A stretch of 39,304 nt of DNA from Gemmatimonadales bacterium (GTDB taxonomy: Bacteria > Gemmatimonadota > Gemmatimonadetes > Palauibacterales > Palauibacteraceae), in the NCBI GenBank assembly GCA_009841005.1, contig VXMR01000052.1, positions 1-39,304 of the forward strand, written 5' to 3'. Position 1 is the stretch's first letter; each line of letters begins with the position of its first letter. The notes below the pieces were generated by a model that had not been told where the DNA came from, ran no database searches, and saw only the letters and a program-made list of their open reading frames with translations. Below, piece by piece: positions 16,864-25,365 of this stretch. The position numbers and the translations under genes were made by a program.

Positions 16864-17340
16864 CTACATGGGGCGGATAGTGCCGAGCAGGGTGACGATG
16901 AGGATCAGGGCGCCGTTGATCGAGGCCACGATCGCGTTCGTCTTCCGGAAGCGGACGAACGAGGCGCTGTCCTCATCGGCGTTGGCGGAGGCCTCCGCGG
17001 CGCGCGCGAGCCGGCCCGAGTTGGGGATCTGGATCGCGACCGCGAGGACGAAGGCGATGAGTCCCAGCACCTGCATCTGAAACTGCCAGTGCGGCGTGAG
17101 CCGGAAGACGCCGTAGCCGCCGAGGCCGGCGAGTCCGAAGCCGGCGATCGTGGTCAGCAGCATGCCGAGGAGCCCGGGGCCCCTGAGCAGCCGGTGGCCG
17201 GCGCGATAGATGAACGCGATCACGTTCCGGTCGCCCGTCTTGTTGGCCCGGACGCCGAGGATCGCGAGCGAAAGGGTGACGCCGAACCACAGCGCCAGCC
17301 CGACCAGATGCAGAAAGAGCATCACTCCACGCATGTCCAT
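16864..17340 (-). CDS. Small four-helix membrane protein (DUF2269/CopD-like)
   Basis: This 158-residue protein has four hydrophobic segments (about 5-25, 50-72, 80-105 and 135-155). The start LFLHLVGLALWFGVTLS, with a conserved-looking His and Trp, and the Arg-rich GHRLLRGPG loop resemble small CopD/DUF2269-type membrane proteins. No metal or haem ligand set is definite, so no function is assigned. ATG 17340 was chosen because the hydrophobic helix begins right after it; the frame stays open to 17463, but that extension is basic and unstructured. It is divergent from the dehydrogenase gene, leaving about 107 bases for both promoters. Confidence 0.68.
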   Translation of the reverse strand: MDMRGVMLFLHLVGLALWFGVTLSLAILGVRANKTGDRNVIAFIYRAGHRLLRGPGLLGMLLTTIAGFGLAGLGGYGVFRLTPHWQFQMQVLGLIAFVLAVAIQIPNSGRLARAAEASANADEDSASFVRFRKTNAIVASINGALILIVTLLGTIRPM

Positions 17341-17447
17341 GCGCGCAAAGTCCGGGTGGCGCCGGGACGGGTCAAGAGACCGCCCGCGGGATCGGCGTCC
17401 CCGGGACGGCGTTTGACGAACGGCGGGGCCCGGCGGCAACGTCCGGC

Positions 17448-18845
17448 ATGAGTACGACCGCACCGACGCAACGGACCCCGCTCCCGGCGGCGCTCGAGAA
17501 CGAACTCGAAGAGGTGTTCGGCGACCGGTTCACGACGGCCGAGGCGATGCGCCGCCAGCACGGCGAAGGCGAGTCGTTCCACGCCAACGAGCCGCCCGAC
17601 GCGGTCGTCTTCCCCGAGTCCACGGCCGAGGTGTCCGCGGTCGTGCGCGCCTGCCACCGGCACGGCGCCCCGATGATCGGGTTCGGCGCCGGGACCTCGC
17701 TCGAAGGGCACGTCGCCGCCCTGCGCGGGGGGGTGACGATCGCCACGAGCGGCCTCACGCGCCTCGTCGACCTGAACCCCGAGGACATGGACTGCCGCGT
17801 CGAGGCGGGGATGACGCGCAAGGCGCTGGAGCAGCACCTGAAGGGGACGGGCCTCTTCTTCCCCATCGACCCGGGGGCCGACGCGAGCCTGGGAGGGATG
17901 GCCGCGACCGGCGCTTCGGGTACGACCACGGTCCGCTACGGCACGATGCGCGAGAACGTGCTCGGGCTCACCGTCGTGCTCCCCGACGGGACGGTGATCC
18001 GGACGGGCGGGCGCGCGAGAAAATCCTCCGCGGGCTACGACCTCACGCGGCTCTTCCTCGGCTCCGAGGGCACGATCGGCATCATCACGGAGGTCCTCCT
18101 CCGGCTACACGGGATGCCGGAGGCGATCGCCTCGGCGGTCTGCTCCTTCCCGACGCTCGCCGACGCGGTGGACGCGGTGATCTACACGATCCAGAGCGGA
18201 GTGCCGGTCGCGCGGGTCGAACTCCTCGACGACGTGCAGATGGACGCGGTGAACCGGTACTCCGACTTCGACTACCCGGTGCGTCCCACGCTCTTCTTCG
18301 AGTTCCACGGGACGGCCGCGGGCGTCGAGGAACAGTCGACCGAGGTGGGTCTGATCGCGAAGGAACTCGGCGGGACGGACTTCGAGTGGGCCACGCGGGC
18401 CGAGGAACGCTCGCGGCTGTGGGCGGCCCGGCACGAGGCCTACTACGCGTCGCTCGCCCTCCGTCCGGGCGCCCGGGGGTGGGCGACGGATGTCTGCGTC
18501 CCGATCTCCTCGCTCGCCGACTGTCTCCTGAAGACGCGCGAGGACATCGACGCGGAGGGTCTCCTCGCCCCGATCGTCGCCCACGCCGGAGACGGCAACT
18601 TCCACGTCCTCTTCATCATCGACCCGGACGATGAGGAGGAGATGGCGCGCGCGAAGCGGGTGAACGCGCGCATGATCGAGCAGGCGATCTCGGTCGGCGG
18701 CACCTGCACCGGCGAGCACGGCGTCGGCTACGGCAAGGTCCCCTACATGCGGGCGCAGCACGGAGATGCGGTCGACGCCATGCGTTCGATCAAGGAGGCG
18801 CTCGACCCGAAGGGCCTCATGAACCCCGGGAAGGTGGTCGCATGA
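17448..18845 (+). CDS. FAD-linked D-2-hydroxyacid (D-lactate) dehydrogenase
   Basis: This 465-residue flavoprotein is close in length to LDHD/GlcD enzymes. The N-terminal FAD-binding (PCMH) domain shows FGAGTSLEGH near 82-91, GGMAATGASGTTTVRYGTM near 148-166 and RKSSAGYDLTRLFLGSEGT near 186-204. The C-terminal cap has VAHAGDGNFHVLF, and GGTCTGEHGVGYGK supplies the conserved metal/substrate histidines. The enzyme would oxidise D-lactate or a related D-2-hydroxyacid and pass electrons to a cytochrome or quinone; the exact substrate cannot be read from sequence. There is no signal peptide. Its stop overlaps the ATG of the amidohydrolase downstream, so the two are co-translated. Confidence 0.88.
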   Translation: MSTTAPTQRTPLPAALENELEEVFGDRFTTAEAMRRQHGEGESFHANEPPDAVVFPESTAEVSAVVRACHRHGAPMIGFGAGTSLEGHVAALRGGVTIATSGLTRLVDLNPEDMDCRVEAGMTRKALEQHLKGTGLFFPIDPGADASLGGMAATGASGTTTVRYGTMRENVLGLTVVLPDGTVIRTGGRARKSSAGYDLTRLFLGSEGTIGIITEVLLRLHGMPEAIASAVCSFPTLADAVDAVIYTIQSGVPVARVELLDDVQMDAVNRYSDFDYPVRPTLFFEFHGTAAGVEEQSTEVGLIAKELGGTDFEWATRAEERSRLWAARHEAYYASLALRPGARGWATDVCVPISSLADCLLKTREDIDAEGLLAPIVAHAGDGNFHVLFIIDPDDEEEMARAKRVNARMIEQAISVGGTCTGEHGVGYGKVPYMRAQHGDAVDAMRSIKEALDPKGLMNPGKVVA

Positions 18846-20374
18846 CGATCCATCGCACCGCGGGTCGCACGGGCGGTCGCGGCCGGCGAGCGGCGTCGCT
18901 GGCGGCCCTCGCGTTCGCGGCGTGCGCTTCCCCCGAGAGTGGCCCCGCAAGCGGAGATGCGGCCGCCGGGGCGGGAGGTGTCGCGGACCTCGTCATCCTC
19001 GGCGGCCGGGTCATGGACCCGGAGACGCGTCTCGACGCCGTGCGCGATGTCGCGGTCGCGAACGGACGCATCACGGACATCGCCGAAGGGGGCGTTGCGG
19101 GACGGGACACGATCGACGCCACGGGCCTCGTCGTCGCGCCCGGCTTCGTCGACCTGCACGCACACGGACAGGATACGGTGAGCGCGAAGCTCCAGGCGCT
19201 GGACGGCGTGACGACGGCCCTCGAGATGGAGCTCGGCGTGTACCCGGTGGCCGAATGGGTCGCCTCCCGCGAGGGGACGGCGCCCATCCACTTCGGGGCG
19301 ACGGTGAGCCACCCGGGGGCGCGCACGAAGCTGCTCGCGGGCTTCGATGTCGGCCACTCGGTAATGACGCCGCCGGGCGAAGCCAGCCCCTTCGAGTTCG
19401 ACGCGGTCTACGGGGCGATCGACGACGATCAGGTCCTCGAACTGAACGGGCTCATCGCGTCGGGCCTTGAGGAGGGCGGGCTCGGGATCGGCTTCGGCAT
19501 CACGTACACGCCGGGCGCCTCGCGGACCGAGATCTACCGCGTCTTCCAGCTCGCGGCTGCGCAGGGGGCGCCGGCGTACGTCCACATCCGGGGCGAGAAC
19601 TCGGGCGGCACGCTGGGGGCCTTCCAGGAAGTGATCGCGAACGCGCTCGCGACCGGCGCCTCGCTCCACATCGTCCACATGAACTCGAGCGCCGACGAGA
19701 TGGCGCGCATGACGCTGGAGATGATCCGCGGGGCGCGCGAGCGTGGCATCGACATCACGACGGAGTCCTATCCGTATACGGCGGGCTCGACGCGGATCGA
19801 ATCGGCCCTGTTCGACCCGTGGGAGGGCCGCTCCGACGAGGAGTACGGCCGCCTGCAGTGGTCGGGGACGCCGGAGCGGCTGAACGCGGGCAGCTTCCGG
19901 CGCTACCGGGAGCAGGGCGGCTGGGTCGTGATCCACGGGAGGAGCGAGGAGACGAACGAGTGGATCGTCGCACAGCCCGACGTGATCATCGCGAGCGACG
20001 GAATCCCGTACCTTTACGCCGCGATCCACCCGCGCGGCGCCGGGACGTATTCACGCGTACTCGGATACTACGTGCGCGAGCGCGGGGCGCTGAGCCTGAT
20101 GGACGCGCTCGCGAAGATGACGATCCTGCCGGCGCAGCGCGTCGAGGGGTTCGCCCCGGTCATGGCGCGGAAGGGAAGGGTCCAGGTCGGCGCGGACGCG
20201 GACATCGTCGTGTTCGATCCGGAGACGATCATCGACCGCGCGACGTACGCCGACCCGGCGGCGCCGTCGGAGGGCGTGATGCACCTGCTCGTCGAGGGGA
20301 CGGCCGTGGTTCGTGACGGAGGGCTTGTGCCCGGCGTATACCCCGGCCAGGCGATCACAAGCGGCACCCGCTAG
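18842..20374 (+). CDS. D-aminoacylase-like amidohydrolase lipoprotein
   Basis: This 510-residue metal-dependent amidohydrolase belongs to the N-acyl-D-amino-acid deacylase/D-aminoacylase group. After a lipoprotein signal (LAALAFAAC, Cys 28) comes the beta-sandwich DLVILGGRVMDPETRLDAV. The metal motif DLHAHGQD follows (His 106, His 108), then LDGVTTALEMELG, where the bridging-ligand region sits. HIVHMNSSADE, VIHGRSEETN and ASDGIPYLY supply the later metal and catalytic residues. The family releases D-amino acids from N-acyl forms, but related enzymes act on other amides, so the substrate is uncertain. ATG 18842 overlaps the dehydrogenase stop (ATGA). Lipid anchoring would put it outside the cytoplasmic membrane, away from its soluble partner. 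Confidence 0.83.
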   Translation: MTIHRTAGRTGGRGRRAASLAALAFAACASPESGPASGDAAAGAGGVADLVILGGRVMDPETRLDAVRDVAVANGRITDIAEGGVAGRDTIDATGLVVAPGFVDLHAHGQDTVSAKLQALDGVTTALEMELGVYPVAEWVASREGTAPIHFGATVSHPGARTKLLAGFDVGHSVMTPPGEASPFEFDAVYGAIDDDQVLELNGLIASGLEEGGLGIGFGITYTPGASRTEIYRVFQLAAAQGAPAYVHIRGENSGGTLGAFQEVIANALATGASLHIVHMNSSADEMARMTLEMIRGARERGIDITTESYPYTAGSTRIESALFDPWEGRSDEEYGRLQWSGTPERLNAGSFRRYREQGGWVVIHGRSEETNEWIVAQPDVIIASDGIPYLYAAIHPRGAGTYSRVLGYYVRERGALSLMDALAKMTILPAQRVEGFAPVMARKGRVQVGADADIVVFDPETIIDRATYADPAAPSEGVMHLLVEGTAVVRDGGLVPGVYPGQAITSGTR

Positions 20375-20417
20375 CGTGGGGCTCTTCCCGGTTCAGTTCT
20401 CACGGTGACGCGCGGGC

Positions 20418-20885
20418 TCAGAGTTTGGCGAGCGACCTGAGTTCGTCCACCAGCGCGGAACGGGTCTTCGCGTCGCGGCACAGCACGAGGATCGTGTCAT
20501 CCCCGGCCACCGTCGCGAGGACGCCCTCGAGATCCGCCTCGTCGATGGCGATCGCGACGGCATTGGCGCAGCCGCTCAGCGTGCGAATCGCGAACAGTGC
20601 ATTGCCCGGGCCGACGTCCAGCGCCAGTTCGCTCAGCGTCGCCGCGAGCATGCGCTGAGGGCAGGGCGGCGTCGTATCCCGTCCGGGCCGGTGGTATCTG
20701 GGTCCGCCCGCGTCCGCCCGCTTCACGATGCCGAGGCGCCGGAAGTCGCGCGACAGCGTCGTCTGCGTGGTCGAGATCCCCTCTCGCGCGAGCGCCGCCA
20801 CGAGTTCGATCTGGCTCCGGATCTCCTGGGTATCGATGATGTGCAGGATCGCCCGCTCGCGGGTCCTGCGGCGTTCGAGCGTCAT
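20418..20885 (-). CDS. argR: Arginine repressor ArgR
   Basis: This 155-residue protein is the usual size for ArgR. The N-terminal winged helix has the recognition part TTQTTLSRDFRRLGIVK (39-55) with the signature SRDFRRLG. The C-terminal oligomerisation and arginine-binding domain contains TVAGDDTILVLCRD (125-138), where GDD is the arginine-contacting motif. With arginine bound, ArgR hexamers bind ARG boxes. ATG 20885 is preceded by GAGG at a spacing of 5; a longer frame from 20918 would overlap argH. It is the last gene of argGHR, so a box in the argG promoter makes it autoregulated. Confidence 0.93.
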   Translation of the reverse strand: MTLERRRTRERAILHIIDTQEIRSQIELVAALAREGISTTQTTLSRDFRRLGIVKRADAGGPRYHRPGRDTTPPCPQRMLAATLSELALDVGPGNALFAIRTLSGCANAVAIAIDEADLEGVLATVAGDDTILVLCRDAKTRSALVDELRSLAKL

Positions 20886-20901
20886 GAAAGCCTCGCGTGG
20901 T

Positions 20902-22368
20902 TCATGTGAGCACCGCATCCAGGAGCCGCTGCTCGATGTGGGCGCGCCGGATCGGCGGATCGGTGCGTCCGTCCAGCCACGCTTCGAGCGCCGCCAGCTC
21001 GCGGTCGACTTCCTGCAACTGCTCCAGCACGCGTCCCGGCGCCGGCCCGCCGGGCGAATCGTGCGCCGCGACGGCCGCCTGAGGCCGCAGCACGTCGTGT
21101 ACCTCGTCTCCCGCGGAAGGACAGCACGTCCGCAGGGTCTCGAAATCCAGTTCCCATAGCTCCACTCCGCCTTCTTCGGCCAGGCGCACGGCCTCGCCGA
21201 CCTGGTGGTGCGCCCGCCGGAACGGGACGCCGCGGCGGACGAGGTGGTCGGCGAGTTCGGTCGCGGTCAGCATCCCGCCCGCGAGCGCGTCCTCCATGAC
21301 GTCCGTCCGAAAGTTAACACCCCGCGCCACCGCAATCGCTGCGGCGAGGGACCAGTCCGCCGTGTCGAGCGTGTCGAACAGGCGTTCCTTGTCTTCCTGA
21401 AAGTCGCTGCTAAACGTGAGCGGAAGACCCTTCATCAGCGCGAGCAGCGCCGTCACGTTCCCGATCGCCCGGGCGGACTTCCCGCGCAGGATCTCGGCCG
21501 CCTCGGGATTCTTCTTCTGCGGCATGATGCTGCTGCCCTGCGCCACGGAGTCGTCCAGTTCGATGAACCCGAACTCCCGCGTCGACCAGAGCACGATCTC
21601 ATCCGCCCAGCGGGAGAGATGCACGGAGAGCATGGCGCAGGCGTAGGCCGCATCGAGCACGTAGTCGCGGTCGCCGACGATATGCATGCTGTTTGCGAAG
21701 GTGCGGTCGAGCCCGAGCAGCGCGGCGCTGCGGGCCGGATCGATCGGGAACGACGTGCCGGCGAGCGCCCCCGCGCCGAGCGGCGACACGCCGGCCAGCC
21801 GGTGCGCCGCCCGAAGCCGTTCCGCGTCCGCGCCGAGCGAGGCCACATGGGCGAGAAGGTGGTGCGCGAGGCTCACCGGCTGCCCCGGCTGGAGGTGCGT
21901 GTAGCCGGGCAAAAAAGCCTCGCGGAACGCGGCCGCCTGGCCGGTCAGCACCCGCTGCAGGCCGGCGACCCCGGAGAGGATGTCCTCGAGGCGCTCGCGC
22001 ACGTACAGCCTCAGCGCGACCGCCGTCTGGTCGTTCCGGCTCCTCGCCGTGTGCAGCCGCTTGCCGGCGTCCCCCACGCGCTCGACGAGCGTGCGTTCGA
22101 TCCAGGTGTGCACGTCCTCGTCCGGGCCCTCGACCTCGAGTTCGCCCGTCTCCACCTCCCGCAGGATCTCCGACAGGCCGGACAGAATCAGGTCGCTCTC
22201 GCTCCCGGCGAGGATCTCCGCCTCGCGCAGCATGCGGGCGTGCGCAAGGCTCGCGAGGAGGTCGTGTCGGACGAGCCGGCGGTCGAACGGCAGCGAGTTC
22301 GTGAACTCCTGGATCGCCGGATGTACGGGCGCCGTGAAGCGCCCTCCCCAGAGAGCGTCATCCGGCAT
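20902..22368 (-). CDS. argH: Argininosuccinate lyase
   Basis: This 488-residue enzyme splits argininosuccinate into arginine and fumarate in the last step of arginine synthesis. The family signature GSSIMPQKKNPE lies at 278-289 and holds the mobile catalytic loop. HTARSRNDQ (106-114) and GYTHLQPGQPVSLAHH (155-170) are the other conserved blocks, including the catalytic His in THLQ. The length is slightly above the usual 460 because of a C-terminal extension. It starts 9 bases after the argG stop and ends 16 bases before argR. Confidence 0.97.
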   Translation of the reverse strand: MPDDALWGGRFTAPVHPAIQEFTNSLPFDRRLVRHDLLASLAHARMLREAEILAGSESDLILSGLSEILREVETGELEVEGPDEDVHTWIERTLVERVGDAGKRLHTARSRNDQTAVALRLYVRERLEDILSGVAGLQRVLTGQAAAFREAFLPGYTHLQPGQPVSLAHHLLAHVASLGADAERLRAAHRLAGVSPLGAGALAGTSFPIDPARSAALLGLDRTFANSMHIVGDRDYVLDAAYACAMLSVHLSRWADEIVLWSTREFGFIELDDSVAQGSSIMPQKKNPEAAEILRGKSARAIGNVTALLALMKGLPLTFSSDFQEDKERLFDTLDTADWSLAAAIAVARGVNFRTDVMEDALAGGMLTATELADHLVRRGVPFRRAHHQVGEAVRLAEEGGVELWELDFETLRTCCPSAGDEVHDVLRPQAAVAAHDSPGGPAPGRVLEQLQEVDRELAALEAWLDGRTDPPIRRAHIEQRLLDAVLT

Positions 22369-22377
22369 CGGGCGGCC

Positions 22378-23703
22378 TCAGCCCGACCCGGATGCCACCG
22401 CCCGCCCGGGCCGCTGCATCGGCTTCGCCGAGCTTCGGACGGTCTCGACGGAAGCGGACGCGGCCCAGTCCCGGTCGCCGCTCGCCGCCCTCGCCCGCAC
22501 GCGCGCGGCGAGACTCGAAGGGAGGCCCCACAGCCGGACGAACCCGCCCGCATCGGCCTGGTCGTAGACCGAGTCCTCCTCGAACGTGGCGAGGTCCTCC
22601 CGGTACAGCGAGTAGCGGGACGTCCGCGCGACGGGCATCGCGGAACCCTTGAACAACCGCACGGTCACCTCTCCGGTCGACATGGCGTGCGCCTCGTCGA
22701 GGAAGGCGTCGAACGCCGCCCGCAATGGCGAGAACCAGAGACCCTGGTAGACGAGTTCCCCATACCGGTCCGCGATGCCGCGCTTGAAGCCCGCCGTGTC
22801 CCGGTCGAGGGTGAGCGCCTCCAGGTCCGCTAGCGCGGCGAGGAGGACGGTCCCGGCCGGCGTCTCGTAGACCCCGCGGCTCTTCATGCCGACGAGCCGG
22901 TTCTCCACGAGGTCGACCCGGCCCACGCCGTGGGCTCCGGCGGTCTCGTTGAGCCTCTGCACGAGCGTCACCGGATCGAGCGTTTCGCCATCGAGCGCGA
23001 CCGGAACGCCGCGCTCGAACGAGATCATGACGTCCTCCGGGGTGTCCGGCGCCTCGGCCGGGTCCACCGTGAGTTCGCGCAACTCGTCCGGCGTCGCCGC
23101 CGTCGGGTCCTCGAGGATGCCGCCCTCGAACGAGGTGTGCCACAGATTCCGGTCGATGCTGTAGAGCTTCCGGGGGCTGCCCGGTACGGGGATGTCACGT
23201 TCCGCGGCATACGCGAAGGCGTCCTCGCGCGACGTGATCTCCCATTCTCGCCAAGGGGCGATAACGGCCAGGTCCGGAGCGAGCGCCTGGTAGGCGAGTT
23301 CGAAGCGGACCTGGTCGTTGCCCTTGCCGGTGCAGCCGTGCGCGACGGCGTCGCAGTCGAACTCCCGCGCGACCTCGACCTGGGCGGCCGCGATCACGGG
23401 CCGGGCAAGGGAGGTCCCGAGGAGGTAGCGGCGCTCGTACACGGCCCCCGCCTTGAGCGCCGGGAACGCGCACTCGGTGAGGAACCGCTCGCGGAGATCG
23501 ACGACGCGGCAGGCGACGGCTCCCGTCGCCAACGCCTTGTCGCGGATCTCGTCAAAGTCTTCCCGCTGTCCGACATCCACCACGGCCGCGACGACTTCGC
23601 AGCCGTAGTTCTCCTTCAGCCAGGTGACCATTACCGATGTGTCGAGGCCGCCGGAATACGCGAGGGCGACCCGCTTCACGTTCTTCGTCGTGTCTTTATG
23701 CAT
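22378..23703 (-). CDS. argG: Argininosuccinate synthase
   Basis: This 441-residue enzyme joins citrulline and aspartate using ATP to form argininosuccinate. The N-terminal PP-loop ATP motif is AYSGGLDTSVM (15-25), followed by the expected VVAAVVDVGQ strand and AHGCTGKGNDQVRFE. The last 40 or so residues are Arg/Ala/Ser-rich and lie beyond the normal family end. ATG 23703 places the PP-loop at the usual distance. A GTG at 23742 is in frame and would leave a leader of only about 15 bases from the predicted promoter. First gene of argGHR, controlled by the ARG box upstream. Confidence 0.96.
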   Translation of the reverse strand: MHKDTTKNVKRVALAYSGGLDTSVMVTWLKENYGCEVVAAVVDVGQREDFDEIRDKALATGAVACRVVDLRERFLTECAFPALKAGAVYERRYLLGTSLARPVIAAAQVEVAREFDCDAVAHGCTGKGNDQVRFELAYQALAPDLAVIAPWREWEITSREDAFAYAAERDIPVPGSPRKLYSIDRNLWHTSFEGGILEDPTAATPDELRELTVDPAEAPDTPEDVMISFERGVPVALDGETLDPVTLVQRLNETAGAHGVGRVDLVENRLVGMKSRGVYETPAGTVLLAALADLEALTLDRDTAGFKRGIADRYGELVYQGLWFSPLRAAFDAFLDEAHAMSTGEVTVRLFKGSAMPVARTSRYSLYREDLATFEEDSVYDQADAGGFVRLWGLPSSLAARVRARAASGDRDWAASASVETVRSSAKPMQRPGRAVASGSG

Positions 23704-23763
23704 GCATCGATCCCGAGAATGGCAGTGGGGAGAATCGCTCACGAACCGCTTGAGAAGTGGGAG

Positions 23764-23792
23764 ATTATACCGGATGGTGAATAATTATGCAA
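23764..23792 (-). promoter_or_regulatory. Sigma-70-type promoter of argGHR
   Basis: On the minus strand TTGCAT (23787-23792) and a perfect TATAAT (23764-23769) are separated by exactly 17 bases. The -10 is consensus, while the -35 matches TTGACA only in its first three bases. Transcription would begin near 23757 and give a leader of about 54 bases before ATG 23703. This AT-rich patch stands out against its GC-rich surroundings. Confidence 0.75.
23778..23791. promoter_or_regulatory. ARG box (ArgR operator) over the argG promoter
   Basis: TGAATAATTATGCA matches the ArgR operator consensus TGAATWWWWATTCA with one mismatch (G for T). It covers part of the -35 and the spacer of the argG promoter, so ArgR binding should block RNA polymerase. 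The regulator is encoded by the third gene of the same operon. Only one box is visible; many operators have two in tandem. Confidence 0.78.
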
Positions 23793-23813
23793 GCTACCCG
23801 CTGTGGCACCGGG

Positions 23814-24368
23814 TCAGTGGGGGCGATAGGCCTCTACCCTGTCCGGATCCGTTTCCAGACGGGGGCCGCCGATGAGGTCGACGCAGTCGGGCACCGCCGC
23901 GAACACCGCGTCCAGGCACTCGCGCACGGCCTTGGGCGACCCGGGGAGGTTGATGATCAGCGCCGAACCCCGCACCCCCGCCGTCTGGCGCGAGAGGATC
24001 GCGGTCGGCACGTGGGGCCGGGAGACCGCGCGCATCGCTTCGCCGAAACCGGCGAGTTCCTTGTCGAGCACCGCGGTGGTCGCCTCAGGGGTGACATCGC
24101 GCGGGGCGGGCCCGGTGCCCCCGGTGGTGATGACCAGACAACACCCGGCCTCGTCGACCAGCTCGATCAGAGTCGCGCGGATCAGCTCCGTCTCGTCGGG
24201 GATGACGCGCGTGGCCGCCTCCCAGGGGGAGGTGAGGACATCCCTGAGATACGCCTCGACCCCCGGACCGCCCCGATCCTCGTACTCGCCTCGGGAGGCA
24301 CGGTCCGAAACCGAGAGGATGCCGATACGGGCGACGACGCCGCCCGGCCCTTCCGCTGAATCGTCCAT
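23814..24368 (-). CDS. moaB: MogA/MoaB-family molybdopterin adenylyltransferase
   Basis: This 184-residue protein acts in molybdenum cofactor synthesis, where Mog-type proteins activate molybdopterin with ATP before metal insertion. The family fold begins RIGILSVSDRASRGEYEDRGGP (14-35), and the molybdopterin-binding motif TTGGTGPAPRDVTPEAT is at 81-97, followed by LPGSPKAVRECL. Mog and MoaB are hard to tell apart by sequence. ATG 24368 was chosen as the first Met before the fold; no strong ribosome site is visible. It reads toward the argG promoter and is divergent from folE2. No other cofactor gene is in the window. Confidence 0.88.
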   Translation of the reverse strand: MDDSAEGPGGVVARIGILSVSDRASRGEYEDRGGPGVEAYLRDVLTSPWEAATRVIPDETELIRATLIELVDEAGCCLVITTGGTGPAPRDVTPEATTAVLDKELAGFGEAMRAVSRPHVPTAILSRQTAGVRGSALIINLPGSPKAVRECLDAVFAAVPDCVDLIGGPRLETDPDRVEAYRPH

Positions 24369-24461
24369 GGCGGGAATATGAGCCCCCGCGCCCTGTTTTC
24401 GATAGTTTGGCTGGATCGTGGAACCCGATGGACGGCATGAACCCGGTAAGGTTGATGACAT

Positions 24462-25286
24462 ATGACGAAGATCCTCGACGCGGCTCCGCTGGCCGACGTG
24501 CAGGCCCATCCCGACACCCGCAGGGTGCCGATCAGCCGCGTGGGCGTACAGAATGTCCGCTTCCCCATCTCCGTGAGGGACCGTCGGAAGGCGGCTCAGC
24601 ACACGATCGCGAACATCGACATGTCCGTAGACCTTCCCCACGACTTCAAGGGGACCCACATGAGCCGCTTCATGGAGATCCTCAATTCCTACGATGACGA
24701 GATCTCGGTGGAAGCGCTGCCCGCAATCCTGCGCACGATGCGCCAGCGTCTGCATGCCGAGACCGCCCACCTCGGCATCTCCTTCCCCTACTTCATGGAG
24801 AAGGAAGCTCCCGTGACCGGCGCGGCGGGCCTGCTGTCGTACGACTGCGCCTTTGACGCCTCCAGCGGGGTGGAGGACGATTTCATCCTCACGGTCAAGA
24901 TTCCCGTGACGACGCTGTGTCCGTGCTCCCGCGAGATCAGTGCGCGCGGGGCGCACAACCAGCGCAGCATCGTCACCGTCAAGACGCGCTTCACGGGGCA
25001 GCTGTGGATCGAGGACGTCGTGGCGCTGGTGGACGCGTCGGCCTCCTGCGAGCTCTATCCGGTGCTGAAGCGCGCCGACGAGAAGTGGGTCACGGAGCAC
25101 GCGTACGACAATCCGCGGTTCGTCGAGGATCTGGTTCGCGAGGTCACGCTCCGTCTCCGCGCGCTGCACCAGGTGACCTGGTTCAGCGTCAACGTGATCA
25201 ACTTCGAGTCGATCCACGAGCACGACGCGTACGCGCAGGTGGAGGAGCCCGCCCGCGCGTCGAGCCGAGAGCTGCCGGCCGGCTGA
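24462..25286 (+). CDS. folE2: GTP cyclohydrolase FolE2 (type IB)
   Basis: This 274-residue enzyme converts GTP to 7,8-dihydroneopterin triphosphate, the first step of folate and queuosine precursors. It is FolE2 rather than FolE: KGTHMSRFMEIL (63-74) and TTLCPCSREISARGAHNQR (150-168) are the IB-type motifs, with Cys 153 as the metal ligand. FolE2 can use metals other than zinc and in many bacteria replaces FolE when zinc is short. A zinc-type ABC system lies next door on the opposite strand, but no Zur box was seen. The 93-base divergent gap to moaB must hold its promoter, which I could not identify. Confidence 0.95.
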   Translation: MTKILDAAPLADVQAHPDTRRVPISRVGVQNVRFPISVRDRRKAAQHTIANIDMSVDLPHDFKGTHMSRFMEILNSYDDEISVEALPAILRTMRQRLHAETAHLGISFPYFMEKEAPVTGAAGLLSYDCAFDASSGVEDDFILTVKIPVTTLCPCSREISARGAHNQRSIVTVKTRFTGQLWIEDVVALVDASASCELYPVLKRADEKWVTEHAYDNPRFVEDLVREVTLRLRALHQVTWFSVNVINFESIHEHDAYAQVEEPARASSRELPAG

Positions 25287-25301
25287 GAGCGGCCACCACG
25301 C

Positions 25302-25347
25302 CTGAGGGCTGCCGCCAGGCTGAGGGCTGCCGCCAGGCTGAGGGCTC
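25302..25347. repeat. 18-base tandem repeat between convergent genes
   Basis: CTGAGGGCTGCCGCCAGG is repeated exactly at 25302-25319 and 25320-25337, and a third partial copy begins at 25338. The repeat fills most of the 79 bases between folE2 (+) and the ABC permease (-). GCCGCC within the second copy can pair with GGCGGC near 25350, so a stem could form in either transcript and act as a weak bidirectional terminator. Confidence 0.7.
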
Positions 25348-25365
25348 CCGGCGGCCCTCGACCGG

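Noticed and set aside
22378..22500. Arg/Ala/Ser-rich tail of argG considered as a frameshift
   Set aside because: The tail stays in frame, ends 9 bases before argH and carries no sign of a lost domain; the catalytic part of ArgG is complete before it.
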